Shown: piece after piece, positions 14,995 through 23,233 of the stretch
Position numbering within the stretch: the first letter of the stretch is position 1
Layout: the number at the start of each line of letters is the position of its first letter
IMG/VR virus record: IMGVR_UViG_3300027760_000061
Location: 1-29,029 of that record
Reading direction: 5' to 3' (one strand)
DNA: 29,029 nucleotides
From: a virus
Program-made: the position numbers and the translations under genes
The notes under the pieces: generated by a model
What the model was told of the DNA's origin: nothing
What the model saw: only the letters and a program-made list of their open reading frames with translations
Databases searched by the model: none

Positions 14995-16593
14995 ATGGCC
15001 GTCAAGCATCGCCGCCTCCCCAATGGGGCGTATGAGACTGTTGATAACGTGGACGCCAACCTTGAGGCCGCTGCCACGCCTATCGCTGTTGAGCCTACGG
15101 CGGGAGCCGGGCCTTTGCCGAGCGATGTTAGGCAGGCTCAAATCGACCGACTTGTGGGCCTTGGCGATGACCCTCGCACTGCCGCCATGGTTGTAGACCG
15201 CATGCGCGAAATCCATGGCGAAGAGATGTCGCCAGAGCTGTTTGATCACTACAACAACCCAAGGGACAACGCAGCCCTGCGTCAACGAATTGCTGAGAGC
15301 AAAGCCGCCAACGCGCGGATGGCTGCTTTTGAAACCAACTACAACGCCGAGACTGGCCACCCAGAGTACGGCTACGACGAGGCCGGGAATGCGGCCAGGC
15401 TGGGGAGGGTTGACATCCGCAACCCAGGCCAAGGTGAGCGACTTGGCGCAGGGAGCATCTATGGCAGCCGCCAAGCGATTCGCCGCAATCACTGGCGTGG
15501 TGCCAACACCAGCGAACTTGACTACCAAAACTATCCAAGTGACTACGCTGAGTCCGAGGACGATGGCCGTCCTTTCGGCGGCACCGAATCCGTGGCGCCG
15601 GACTTTGCCGACTCCACGGTTCCTGGCCCTCGCACGTTGGACGGAAATTCTCCCGCGCCGTCTCGCGGCCTGACTGCAGAGGAGGCCGAGGCTTACAACA
15701 CTCGCAAGCCCGGGGGGCTGTCGCAGCGAGATCGGGACATGCAGGCTCGCGGATACGTTCCGGTTGTGACTCCGGACGGTGTTTCATACCAGCCTGCCTA
15801 TGTGGCCAATAGAAACAAGTATGCGATTCCCGGTGGACCCGGTCGGCCAGGACCTCGCACCGGACTTGCCAAGCCATACTTGGACGGCAAGTACGAAATG
15901 GACATTGCCGTTGGCCCCGATGGCGTTCCTCGTTCCGTTTACGCACCGACGCCTGAGTTCCGCAAACAGCAAGAAGACAATCAAAAGCGCCGCCGGCAAG
16001 AGCTGTCCGCAGAACGCGACAAGCGCCGAGCCAACTGGCAGGCTACAGCGATGCTTGCCGGCGGGTCGCAGAACCTCAACTCAGGCAACCGCTGGATTGC
16101 TCAATCTCTTGTTAACATGAGCGACGAGGACCGAGCAAACGCCATGAAGTACATGCTCCCGGGTGGACAGCTGCACGCTCAGGTGGATGCCGCAAACGCC
16201 GAGGCGGCGGCAGGAATGGCGCAGCGGGCAATGACGGCATTCTTGACGAACAACCCCGGCGCCACTCCCCTGCAGCAGGCCGCACTTGAGCAGCAGAAGG
16301 CCAAGGACCGGCAAGACATGCTGACTTGGGCCGAGGGCCACATTGGCGACAACTATGCCTACGACTCTGGCTGGGTGTCTTCTGCATTCGGGTTTGATGA
16401 GTTCACGCCTGCCGAGCAGGAGGCCGCGGTAAATGACATCATGCAGAGATACCCAGGCACCACGCGAGAGCAGGCGCGGGAGATAGTTGACAGCATTGCG
16501 GCTCGCAAGGGTGGTCGCCAAGCAGCAGCAGTTCCGCCTGCTGGCGCCACGGCTCCCGGTGCCGGCGGTGCTGACGGTGGGTTCACGGGATAA
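14995..16593 (+). CDS. Putative internal virion protein (unknown family)
   Basis: A 532-residue protein with a strong ribosome site (AAGGAG at 14984-14989, five bases before ATG). The N-terminus starts AVKHRRLPNGAYETVDNVD. Residues 40-110 are helical (IDRLVGLGDDPRTAAMVVDRM). The middle (110-300) is Gly/Pro/Asn-rich and probably disordered. Residues ~320-350 form a very basic helix (KQQEDNQKRRRQELSAERDK), followed by Ala/Gln-rich helices (AEAAAGMAQRAMTAFLTNNP) and a C-terminal Ala/Gly/Pro tail. The composition matches neighbours considered to be internal virion proteins. No catalytic motif, such as a lytic transglycosylase signature, was found. The TAA is directly followed by the next ATG. Confidence 0.72.
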   Translation: MAVKHRRLPNGAYETVDNVDANLEAAATPIAVEPTAGAGPLPSDVRQAQIDRLVGLGDDPRTAAMVVDRMREIHGEEMSPELFDHYNNPRDNAALRQRIAESKAANARMAAFETNYNAETGHPEYGYDEAGNAARLGRVDIRNPGQGERLGAGSIYGSRQAIRRNHWRGANTSELDYQNYPSDYAESEDDGRPFGGTESVAPDFADSTVPGPRTLDGNSPAPSRGLTAEEAEAYNTRKPGGLSQRDRDMQARGYVPVVTPDGVSYQPAYVANRNKYAIPGGPGRPGPRTGLAKPYLDGKYEMDIAVGPDGVPRSVYAPTPEFRKQQEDNQKRRRQELSAERDKRRANWQATAMLAGGSQNLNSGNRWIAQSLVNMSDEDRANAMKYMLPGGQLHAQVDAANAEAAAGMAQRAMTAFLTNNPGATPLQQAALEQQKAKDRQDMLTWAEGHIGDNYAYDSGWVSSAFGFDEFTPAEQEAAVNDIMQRYPGTTREQAREIVDSIAARKGGRQAAAVPPAGATAPGAGGADGGFTG

Positions 16594-19500
16594 ATGGCAC
16601 GCTCCCCGCTCTTCGATCTCTATGATCCAGATGGACTGCTGACCGGGCAGTCCGACTACGACATTGACCCCCTGACTGGGCAGAAGCGTCGGCGGCAGAT
16701 CGCTGACCTGATGCCAAAGGAGGAGCAGAGCAGCCTCCTCAATTCACTGGCCCAGATTGGTTCCTCTGGACTGGCGGCGGCTGGCTATCTGTTTGACACT
16801 CCAGGCGCCTTGATACGCGGCACGCTTGCAGGCGATCCCCTCAGTGCGTTTGGCACATCTGAGGATCGCGTTACTGGGCGAGAGCTTCTTCGCCAGTACG
16901 GAATGGTCGGAGACGAGGATACCTGGGGAAACTTCGGTGGCGGGCTTGCTGCCGAAGTGCTTCTTGATCCGCTCACTTACGGCTCGTTTGGACTTAGCAC
17001 TCTCTTTGGTCGCGGCGCCAAGACGCTTGCCGGCAAGGCCACGGAAGCTGCGGGCATGCTTCGCAACGTGGCCCTTGATGCAGCCGACACTCCTGGCGTG
17101 ACTGGCGTTCGCAACTACATGCGGAACACCACGCCGCGGGAACAACTGCTCACCATTGCTGACCCCGCGGTGCGTGCCGACACCGAACAGCGATTGATGC
17201 AGCAGCTTGACAGGTTTGGGGTTGGCCCCGATGGGCTGGACCAGGCTATGGGTGCGTTCGATGACGTTCGCATCCCGGGCACCAACATCGGCTTCTCATA
17301 CAACCTCGGCCCGGTCGGTGATGCGGTCGCCAATGCCGCAGATAGGTTTGGGCACTTCTCCCGGAATGCCCCAATCATCGGTCACGCCACTCGCTGGGGA
17401 GCGGCAGCGTTTGATAAGTCGGCCGGCGAGTACTGGAACCGCGACCTTGAGTTGACCAACCTGGTCCAGGATGCCAACCGCCGGGCCTATCGCAACGCCG
17501 ATGACCTGGCATACGCTGACCGACTGCGGCAAACCAGGCTTCAGCGCGAGGCGCTCAACGCAGAGGCTCCGGAGTTCTTTCCTGCTTCGGCCGGGTCGCT
17601 TGCTGGCCAGGCGATACCCGATGACTTGCGGACGTTCGACAACGCCCGGCTTCGCCAATCCATGGCCGACTGGGTTGAAGGCGGAGGCGGAACCCCGACC
17701 GGGCATTTCGGCCCCATGCTCCCGAACGGGGCCTACTATTCCGGCGCTCGCGGATCGGGCGACGAGATGGCCGACTGGGTCATGGAGAACGTCCCAGAGT
17801 TCCGAAACGTCCGGGACGAGTTTGCCACCCTTGGTCGCAACGCTAATGTTGCTGCCAATGATCTTGGACTTCCTGTCACGCAATGGGCGAGTCGCCAAGG
17901 AACAGACTGGTTCCCGCGTCAGCTTCACTTCTGGCAGCAGGACCGCGCTCCTGTGCGACCGGGTGCGGCGCAGGTCCGCGAGAAGCCTTGGTCCCGGGCC
18001 GAGCGAATCCTTGGTACGCAAGACAACTTCGGCCGTAGACGGCAGGCGTACACCGACCTCCCTGGTGGCATGCGGACCTTCCGGGAGCTGACGGGAAACC
18101 TCAATCCCCGCTTGGACTCGGCGGCGCTTCAGCAGCAGCTCATTGGCGCCAGCGACGATCAGGTCCGCGGAATCCTGGACAACGCCTTTGGGCAGATCGG
18201 CATCCAGGACCCGTACCAGCCGTGGATGGACGATGTCCTAAACGACCCAGCGTACATCAACGGCACGCCTGCGATTCAGCAGCAGATGCTGGATCAGGCC
18301 GACCAAGCCATCAACGGCATGTACACGCAGCTTGCCGACTTGCTCCGGGCCGCAGACACGCAGTTCGCCACCAACCGGCGAGGCATCTTTGACAGCGACC
18401 CATGGAACAACATGGCTCGCTATTCCGCGGGCCAGGCCACCAACCGAGCCAACGCCGAAGAGCTGATCCGCCAGATGGGCGAATTGGCAGAACCCATCCA
18501 AGCTAATCAGGTTGTCGGCGGCACAAGCATCCCGCTGACGCAGGCTGCCGAGCGATTCGGATTTGATCCGGCTTCTTTCCGGCAGATGTGGAACGATAGG
18601 TTTGGGGCAGACCCGACCAACCTGTCAATCAACGAGCGATACTCAGACGCACTTCGCACGCTGGCCCCGAAGACCCAGCTTGCCATGCCCGAGAGGGGCT
18701 TGCTTGGTGCGGTCGATCAGTTCACCAACATGTTTAAGGTCGGTGCCCTCGCCGCCCCGTCCTTCCACACTCGCAATGCCTATAGCGGTGCGATCAATGC
18801 CGCAACGCACGGCGCGTTCAATCTGTGGGACATGATGGCCGCAAACCGGGCGAGCGCTGGCGACTACGGCCCGCTCGCCAGGCGACTGCGAAACGCCCCC
18901 GGATTTGAGAACCTCACTGACGAAGAGCGGGTCGCAAGATACCTGGACCTGACTGGAGCCACTCAGGTCACCGGCAGCAATGCACTGGATGACGTTGCTG
19001 GAATGCCAGAGCAGGCGATGAAGGGCATGTACCTTGGCTCCGACCCGACATCGGTTGCCGCCCAAGTCGCCAACGCAGCCATGCCAAGGGGCCGTGGCTG
19101 GCGGCAATATCTCAGCGACATGTTCTCAATGCGTGGCGTTGGGTTCACGCAGAACCCGATGCGCGAGAACACTAATCCGCTGCTTGTCCTCAACGATGCT
19201 GTGGGCCAGCGGGTGGAGGACTCGCTGCGAGGCGGCATGTTCCTCAACCAAATTAGGAAGGGAGTGGACCCGCGGCGGGCCGCGGATGTGTCGTTCCTCT
19301 CAAACGTGGACTACCGGCCCCAAGCGTTTACGGGCTTTGAGAAGGGATTAAAACGGCTAATCCCGTTCTACAGTTTTCAGAAGGGCATCATCCCGAGTAT
19401 CGCGACCAACGTCGTTGAGCGACCGGGCGGATTGCAGAACCAGCTCATCCGTGCCGTCAACCGCGGATCAGAGCCGTCGCAAGACAACTTCGTCCCTGAG

Positions 19501-20226
19501 CATCTACGGCAGTCTGCGGCAATCCCGCTGCCCGCCGACCTGCCAGGACTCCTTGGTGGGTCTGGCAACCCAGAACTCAAGCGTTATCTCAACAACATCG
19601 ACCTGCCATGGGAGAGCCTGTTCCAGACTTACACGCAAGGGGTGGGCGCGGATGCGTCTTCAACTCTTGCTGACACCATCCGCAAGACTGGCTCCAACAT
19701 CCTTGGGCAGACCAATCCACTTCTCAAAGCGCCATTGGAGTACATCACCAACCGTCAGCTGTACAGCGGCCGGCAGATGTCCGACTTGTACTCGGTGCTT
19801 GAGCAGGACCTTGGCCCGATAGGCAGACCACTGGAACAGCTCGTCACAAACTTTGTCCCGTTTGGTGCCCGCGGCCTCGGCCTGTATCGCCAGGCGACCG
19901 ATGATCGAATGACAAGCGGACAGGCCCTGCAGAAGGCGGCGTTCAATCTCCTCGCTGGAGCCAAGCTCACCGACGTTGACTCCGACCGAGCCAAGAGACT
20001 GGCGGCGAGAGACATGCTTAACAGCATCCTGGAGACAACGCCAGGGGTCAGGACGTTTGAGAACATTGCCGTCCCCGAAGATGTTCTGATGAACATGCCG
20101 AAGGAACAGCAGGACATGTACCTCCTCTACAAGATCATCCAGTCCGAGGCAGCCAAGCGTGCCCGCGAGAAGAAGAAGCAGCAACTCGTCATGGACCCGA
20201 TGCAGATGCTAGGGATCAACGGCTAG
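16594..20226 (+). CDS. Giant internal virion / large polyvalent-type protein (1210 aa)
   Basis: The largest gene in the window. Residues ~45-75 (LLNSLAQIGSSGLAAAGYLFDTP) and ~105-140 (GNFGGGLAAEVLLDPLTYG) match the 'gene-context' signature common in phage internal proteins and large polyvalent proteins: a Gly/Ala hydrophobic patch followed by L-x-D-P-x-T-Y. Late in the protein (residues ~880-960) VDYRPQAFTGFEKGLKRLIP and YSFQKGIIPSIATNVVERPG resemble the LPD38-type C-terminal module (a 'P-F-x-x-f-x-k-x-i-P' motif). The very C-terminus is basic and helical (RAREKKKQQL). A role in DNA ejection is inferred. No polymerase, peptidase or transglycosylase motif was recognised. It starts immediately after the previous TAA and its end overlaps the converging integrase gene by 18 bases. 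Confidence 0.75.
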   Translation: MARSPLFDLYDPDGLLTGQSDYDIDPLTGQKRRRQIADLMPKEEQSSLLNSLAQIGSSGLAAAGYLFDTPGALIRGTLAGDPLSAFGTSEDRVTGRELLRQYGMVGDEDTWGNFGGGLAAEVLLDPLTYGSFGLSTLFGRGAKTLAGKATEAAGMLRNVALDAADTPGVTGVRNYMRNTTPREQLLTIADPAVRADTEQRLMQQLDRFGVGPDGLDQAMGAFDDVRIPGTNIGFSYNLGPVGDAVANAADRFGHFSRNAPIIGHATRWGAAAFDKSAGEYWNRDLELTNLVQDANRRAYRNADDLAYADRLRQTRLQREALNAEAPEFFPASAGSLAGQAIPDDLRTFDNARLRQSMADWVEGGGGTPTGHFGPMLPNGAYYSGARGSGDEMADWVMENVPEFRNVRDEFATLGRNANVAANDLGLPVTQWASRQGTDWFPRQLHFWQQDRAPVRPGAAQVREKPWSRAERILGTQDNFGRRRQAYTDLPGGMRTFRELTGNLNPRLDSAALQQQLIGASDDQVRGILDNAFGQIGIQDPYQPWMDDVLNDPAYINGTPAIQQQMLDQADQAINGMYTQLADLLRAADTQFATNRRGIFDSDPWNNMARYSAGQATNRANAEELIRQMGELAEPIQANQVVGGTSIPLTQAAERFGFDPASFRQMWNDRFGADPTNLSINERYSDALRTLAPKTQLAMPERGLLGAVDQFTNMFKVGALAAPSFHTRNAYSGAINAATHGAFNLWDMMAANRASAGDYGPLARRLRNAPGFENLTDEERVARYLDLTGATQVTGSNALDDVAGMPEQAMKGMYLGSDPTSVAAQVANAAMPRGRGWRQYLSDMFSMRGVGFTQNPMRENTNPLLVLNDAVGQRVEDSLRGGMFLNQIRKGVDPRRAADVSFLSNVDYRPQAFTGFEKGLKRLIPFYSFQKGIIPSIATNVVERPGGLQNQLIRAVNRGSEPSQDNFVPEHLRQSAAIPLPADLPGLLGGSGNPELKRYLNNIDLPWESLFQTYTQGVGADASSTLADTIRKTGSNILGQTNPLLKAPLEYITNRQLYSGRQMSDLYSVLEQDLGPIGRPLEQLVTNFVPFGARGLGLYRQATDDRMTSGQALQKAAFNLLAGAKLTDVDSDRAKRLAARDMLNSILETTPGVRTFENIAVPEDVLMNMPKEQQDMYLLYKIIQSEAAKRAREKKKQQLVMDPMQMLGING

Positions 20227-21087
20227 CGCGACTGACGGCACTGGGTTCTTCAACTCTGCCACCAAGACCGGATCGACATAGCACCGCTGTGCGAGTCCGG
20301 GGGTGAGGTGCCCGAGGTGGTCCGAGGGGTTCATCCCGGCTATGGCAGCATAGGTCGCGGACGAGCGGCGAAGAAACCGCCCTGACCCGGCCATTCCGGC
20401 CCGCTTGACAAGTCTCCTGAACGCCCGTATAAGTACGCACCGCCCAACCAGACCCCCGAAGATAAGGGGGCCTGAGATTGGGAGGGATGCGATGGCCTGG
20501 AGGGCGGCGCTGTCCAGCATGACTACATGCGGGCGGGCTGTCTTGGCCATCACCAACGCAACTCTGGCTCCACGGATGGAATCATGTCGCAGCGTCAGCA
20601 TATCTCCGAGCCGAAGACCGCTGCTGTAGGCCACCAGAATCCAAGCTGGAAGCAGAATCTTCCATCTACATTTCTGGGTGCCACCCGGCATTTCCCCGGC
20701 AGCTTGTATCAATCTTCGTATCTCCTCATGGCTCCACGCACGGGGCAACGGACGAGGGCACTTGACACGGCGAACCTCGCCTGTACAATCGTCCACCAGC
20801 AGGTTGCCTCGGAGGGCAGCACGGCGGAGGGTGATCAACATCCTCCTGTGGTTCTGGACAGTCTGAGGAGCGAGGATATGGAGAGCCTGAGTCAGGTAGC
20901 CGTCGATGTTGCTAATGGTCAGTTCGCTGACCTGCCACGGCAGTCTTTTGGTCAGGACGCGAAGCTGCTCCGCGTACCCGGCGGAAGCCCCGGACTTCAT
21001 AGCGTAGTCAAGTGCGAAGTGGTAAAGCAGCATGGGAAAGCCCCCCGATGGTGGCGAGTGTTTTTCCCGAAGTCCGAGGCATTTCAT
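20209..21087 (-). CDS. int: Tyrosine recombinase / integrase
   Basis: With ATG at 21087 this is a 292-residue site-specific recombinase. An upstream TTG at 21099 or an internal ATG at 21033 are alternatives; AGGGGGG lies close before 21087. Residues ~20-105 form a core-binding SAM-like domain. The catalytic domain shows box I Arg159 (YSSGLRLGDMLTL), beta-hairpin Lys182 (VMAKTARPH), box II Arg240 (RFLRRSSATY), His260 (HLGH) and the nucleophile Tyr270 (QRCYVDP). The usual His of box II (H-x-L-R-H) is Arg237 and the second position is Arg241, a variant I associate with planctomycete-type integrases (from memory). It is the only - strand gene recognised and converges on the late operon. It would integrate the genome; no att core could be identified. 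Confidence 0.9.
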   Translation of the reverse strand: MKCLGLREKHSPPSGGFPMLLYHFALDYAMKSGASAGYAEQLRVLTKRLPWQVSELTISNIDGYLTQALHILAPQTVQNHRRMLITLRRAALRGNLLVDDCTGEVRRVKCPRPLPRAWSHEEIRRLIQAAGEMPGGTQKCRWKILLPAWILVAYSSGLRLGDMLTLRHDSIRGARVALVMAKTARPHVVMLDSAALQAIASLPISGPLIFGGLVGRCVLIRAFRRLVKRAGMAGSGRFLRRSSATYAAIAGMNPSDHLGHLTPGLAQRCYVDPVLVAELKNPVPSVALAVDP

Positions 21088-21117
21088 ACCCCCCTGCAAA
21101 GTTCGTATAATCCGAAC
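21083..21117 (+). promoter_or_regulatory. Sigma70-like promoter with -10 inside an inverted repeat (candidate operator)
   Basis: TTCATA (21083-21088, 4 of 6 matches to TTGACA) is followed by a 17-base spacer and a perfect TATAAT (21106-21111). The -10 lies within the inverted repeat GTTCG-N7-CGAAC (21101-21117), so a bound repressor would block the promoter. Transcription should begin at about 21117-21119, on the ATG of the 71-residue ORF. The element also overlaps the start of the divergent integrase gene, so it may set both directions. Spacing (inverted, 7 bases) does not match the LexA consensus known to me. Confidence 0.6.
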
Positions 21118-21333
21118 ATGTTTACAGGCACCCCTAGCTCAATTGTCTATAGCACTCTCCGGAGTGCCCTAGTTTGGTGCGTCCTTCGGGATCACCGAAT
21201 CCTACGGCTGGCGTTTCTCGCCGCCCTGACCACTGCCCTCTGGCTCAACCGATTGGGCCTCGTCTGCACCTTGCTGGTGCTTGGACATCTGGGCGAAGCG
21301 ATCAAGGAGTTCTGCCCCAAGGACGGGGATTGA
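21118..21333 (+). CDS. Small membrane protein, probably from a leaderless mRNA
   Basis: A 71-residue ORF whose ATG lies seven bases downstream of the TATAAT box, that is at the expected transcription start, leaving no room for a ribosome site. Residues ~28-58 (ILRLAFLAALTTALWLNRLG, then VCTLLVLGHLGEAI) form one long or two short transmembrane helices, with a charged C-terminal tail (KEFCPKDGD). Codon choice in the second half looks like its neighbours. A hairpin (GCACTC-TCCG-GAGTGC, 21152-21167) lies within the coding sequence. Immunity, superinfection exclusion or a regulatory peptide are possibilities for a first early gene beside an integrase; none is shown by the sequence. Confidence 0.5.
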   Translation: MFTGTPSSIVYSTLRSALVWCVLRDHRILRLAFLAALTTALWLNRLGLVCTLLVLGHLGEAIKEFCPKDGD

Positions 21334-21345
21334 AGGATCGACCCT

Positions 21346-21370
21346 GCCCCACGGATGGGGCTTTCATTTT
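21346..21370 (+). terminator. Terminator-like hairpin 14 bases before the exonuclease start
   Basis: GCCCCA-CGGA-TGGGGC (21346-21361) forms a six-base-pair GC-rich stem with a four-base loop, followed by TTTCATTTT. It lies after the 71-residue ORF and just before the ribosome site (CTGGAGGT, about 21371-21378) of the exonuclease gene. With no room for a promoter between it and that gene, it would act as an attenuator rather than a simple end. A similar stem with the same CGGA loop occurs at 27155-27168. Confidence 0.55.
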
Positions 21371-21384
21371 CTGGAGGTGTACGG

Positions 21385-22236
21385 ATGACCACTATCAAAG
21401 AACTGCCGACCAAGGTGATCGGCATGAGCAATCAGGCGTACCGGATGGAGTCGGACTTCGACTCACGGTCCTTCCTGCACACGGTCGCCAAGCACGGCGG
21501 CGAGGTGCAGCTGTGGCTGGAGCAGGGCAAGACGTTTTTCGGTGGCAACTCAGGGACCTCCAAGGGGTCTGAGTTTGACGAGATCATCACCGGCATCCTC
21601 GGCGGCAAGCGGTTTGAGGACATGGTGGTCACCCCCCCGGACGATGTGCTTGGGAAGGGTGGCTCCCGAACGACCAATGCCTACAGGGAGTGGGCTGCCC
21701 AGCAGACGGCCATCATCTGCACGCCTGATCAGTTGTGGGCCTACAAGCAGATGCACGGCTCAATGCTGGGCAACGACGCTGCCTATGACCTGATGAAGCG
21801 GACCACCGAGACGCAAGTCTCAGTGTTCTTTGAGATAGACGGCCATCCGCTCAAGACCCGCCCGGACGCATGCTGCCCAGAGTTGTGGTGGGACCTCAAG
21901 ACCACATCCCAGCCATGGGAGAAGCTCTTCTTCAGTGCGAGGGACTACGGCTACTACGAGCAGGAGTGGCTGTACGTGGAGTCTGCCAAGGCCATCGGCC
22001 TGCCGCACTTCCGCATGCCATTCGTTTTTGTGCAGACCATGCCGCCCTACGGCTGCAAGGTCTTCTATCTGCCAGTTGAACTTGTTGAGGCAGCCGGGCG
22101 CCGGATGCTCAACACCATGGAGGAGGTTCGTCTACGCCGCTCCACGGGCATGTATATGCCCGCTGACGCAAACGAGATCACGGAACTCGTTGTCCCGGCG
22201 TGGGCAAAGAAGGAAGAGGAGTACGTAGAGGTATGA
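21385..22236 (+). CDS. PD-(D/E)XK exonuclease (RecE/YqaJ-like phage recombination nuclease)
   Basis: A 283-residue nuclease. ATG at 21385 follows a CTGGAGGT ribosome site; an in-frame ATG at 21355 falls inside the hairpin and is less likely. The catalytic core is visible as P160-D161-A followed by D170-L-K172-T, the D...(D/E)-x-K motif of PDDEXK_1-type exodeoxyribonuclease VIII-like proteins. An upstream helix with G-x-E-F-D (near residue 60) fits the conserved helix of the family, and Tyr/Gln-rich helix residues follow (YGYYEQEWLY). It would resect double-stranded ends to give 3' overhangs for the ERF annealing protein, encoded next with an ATGA overlap. With SSB, this is a Red-like cassette. 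Confidence 0.85.
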   Translation: MTTIKELPTKVIGMSNQAYRMESDFDSRSFLHTVAKHGGEVQLWLEQGKTFFGGNSGTSKGSEFDEIITGILGGKRFEDMVVTPPDDVLGKGGSRTTNAYREWAAQQTAIICTPDQLWAYKQMHGSMLGNDAAYDLMKRTTETQVSVFFEIDGHPLKTRPDACCPELWWDLKTTSQPWEKLFFSARDYGYYEQEWLYVESAKAIGLPHFRMPFVFVQTMPPYGCKVFYLPVELVEAAGRRMLNTMEEVRLRRSTGMYMPADANEITELVVPAWAKKEEEYVEV

Positions 22237-22871
22237 ATTACGACAACAACATCCTCGGGCCGAGTTGTTCGCCCGAGACATCGGAGTTGACCAAGGCTCT
22301 TGCCAAGGCCCAGGCCGAGTATCCCATCGTTGCCTATGACAGTGCGAACCCGCACTTCAAAAGCAAGTTTGCTTCATATGCACAGTGCTGCGACTCGCTC
22401 CGCGGGCCGCTCACCAAGAACGGGCTGAGTCTCCCTGACTTCCGACCCGGCCTTGTTGGTGGTCAGTGGCTCGTCGTTGGAACCCTGCGTCATTCGTCAG
22501 GCCAGTGGATCAGCGGTGCCGCCCCTTTGTTCATGGGAAAGACCGACATGCAGTCCTTTGGGGCGGCGATGACCTACGCCAAGCGGACGCTACTGATGGC
22601 TCTGTGCGGCGGGTTCAGTGGCGAGGCTGACGATGACGGCAACAGCCTTGGTGAGCAGCAGCCGCAGAAGAAGTCAGAGCCGAAGGTGGACGCCAAGAGC
22701 CTTGCCTACCAGCAGGGTGCGATCAAGGCGATCAACGAGGCCGAGAGTAAGGATCACGCGAAGAAGCATCTAGACATGGTGCGTCTCCGTGCGAAGGAGA
22801 AGGCCGTCCCTGCGGAAGTGTTCCACAGGGTTGAGGCCGAATTCAAGAAGGTCTGGGAGGTTCAAGCATGA
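22233..22871 (+). CDS. erf: ERF-family single-strand annealing protein
   Basis: A 212-residue protein with the family signature: SELTKALAKAQAEYPIVAYD, NPHFKSKFASYAQ, GLSLPDF, VGTLRHSSGQWISG, DMQSFGAAMTYAKRT and LCGGFSGEADDDGN. ERF proteins (P22 Erf type) anneal complementary single strands during phage recombination. The ~75 C-terminal residues are Lys/Glu-rich (AKKHLDMVRLRAKEKAVPAE) and probably regulatory or protein-binding. It is translationally coupled to the exonuclease upstream (ATGA) and SSB downstream (ATGA), a classic exonuclease-annealase-SSB order. The usual family length is about 200 residues, so it looks intact. Confidence 0.93.
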   Translation: MNYDNNILGPSCSPETSELTKALAKAQAEYPIVAYDSANPHFKSKFASYAQCCDSLRGPLTKNGLSLPDFRPGLVGGQWLVVGTLRHSSGQWISGAAPLFMGKTDMQSFGAAMTYAKRTLLMALCGGFSGEADDDGNSLGEQQPQKKSEPKVDAKSLAYQQGAIKAINEAESKDHAKKHLDMVRLRAKEKAVPAEVFHRVEAEFKKVWEVQA

Positions 22872-23209
22872 GCGGTTACCAGCGTTTCATCTGTCTCGGC
22901 AATCTGACCAAGGATGCCGAGAGTCGCATGGCCGGCGAGAACGAGGTTGCGAAGTTCAGCCTCGCGGTCAATGGCTACAAGGACTCGGTTGAGTACTTCG
23001 ACTGCGAGATGTGGAAGCCCGGTGGCGTCGTTGAGTACCTCGTCCGCGGCACTCAGGTGCTGGTGGAAGGTGAGATTCAGACGCAGTCTTGGGAGAAGGA
23101 CGGCGAGAAGAAGTCGAAGAAGATCATCAAGGTGATGAAGGTGCAGCTCTGCGGCGGGAAGCGCCGTGAAGAGCCGGCCTTGGAGGAATCGTTCTCGGAC
23201 TTTAGGTGA
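22868..23209 (+). CDS. ssb: Single-stranded DNA-binding protein
   Basis: A 113-residue OB-fold protein. The start (QRFICLGNLTKDAESRMAG) and the central strands (VAKFSLAVNGYKDS, FDCEMWKPGGVVEYLVRGTQ, VEGEIQTQSWEKDGEKKSKK) match bacterial and phage SSB. It protects single strands created by the exonuclease and supports replication. The C-terminus ends EESFSDFR, an acidic tip that is not the usual D-D-I-P-F, so contacts with host partner proteins may differ. It is shorter than the ~170-residue cellular SSB, as many phage versions are. It overlaps the ERF stop as ATGA, with GGAGG nearby as ribosome site. An 80-base gap with a large hairpin follows. Confidence 0.92.
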   Translation: MSGYQRFICLGNLTKDAESRMAGENEVAKFSLAVNGYKDSVEYFDCEMWKPGGVVEYLVRGTQVLVEGEIQTQSWEKDGEKKSKKIIKVMKVQLCGGKRREEPALEESFSDFR

Positions 23210-23233
23210 TTTGAAGGAAGAAAGTGCGCGCCG

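Noticed and set aside
20527-21117. Upstream extension of the 71-residue membrane protein (open frame from 20527)
   Set aside because: The extension is antisense to the integrase and shows no protein-like pattern; the promoter at 21083-21111 places the start at 21118.
21101-21117. LexA box
   Set aside because: GTTCG-N7-CGAAC has the wrong orientation and spacing compared with the GAAC-N4-GTTC and GTTC-N7-GTTC types known to me.
21121-21205. tRNA-like string (CTAGCTCAATTG and later CCGAATCC)
   Set aside because: The D-arm-like and T-arm-like pieces do not come with a seven-base acceptor stem or a seven-base anticodon loop; the middle hairpin has a four-base loop. The region is also open as the 71-residue ORF.
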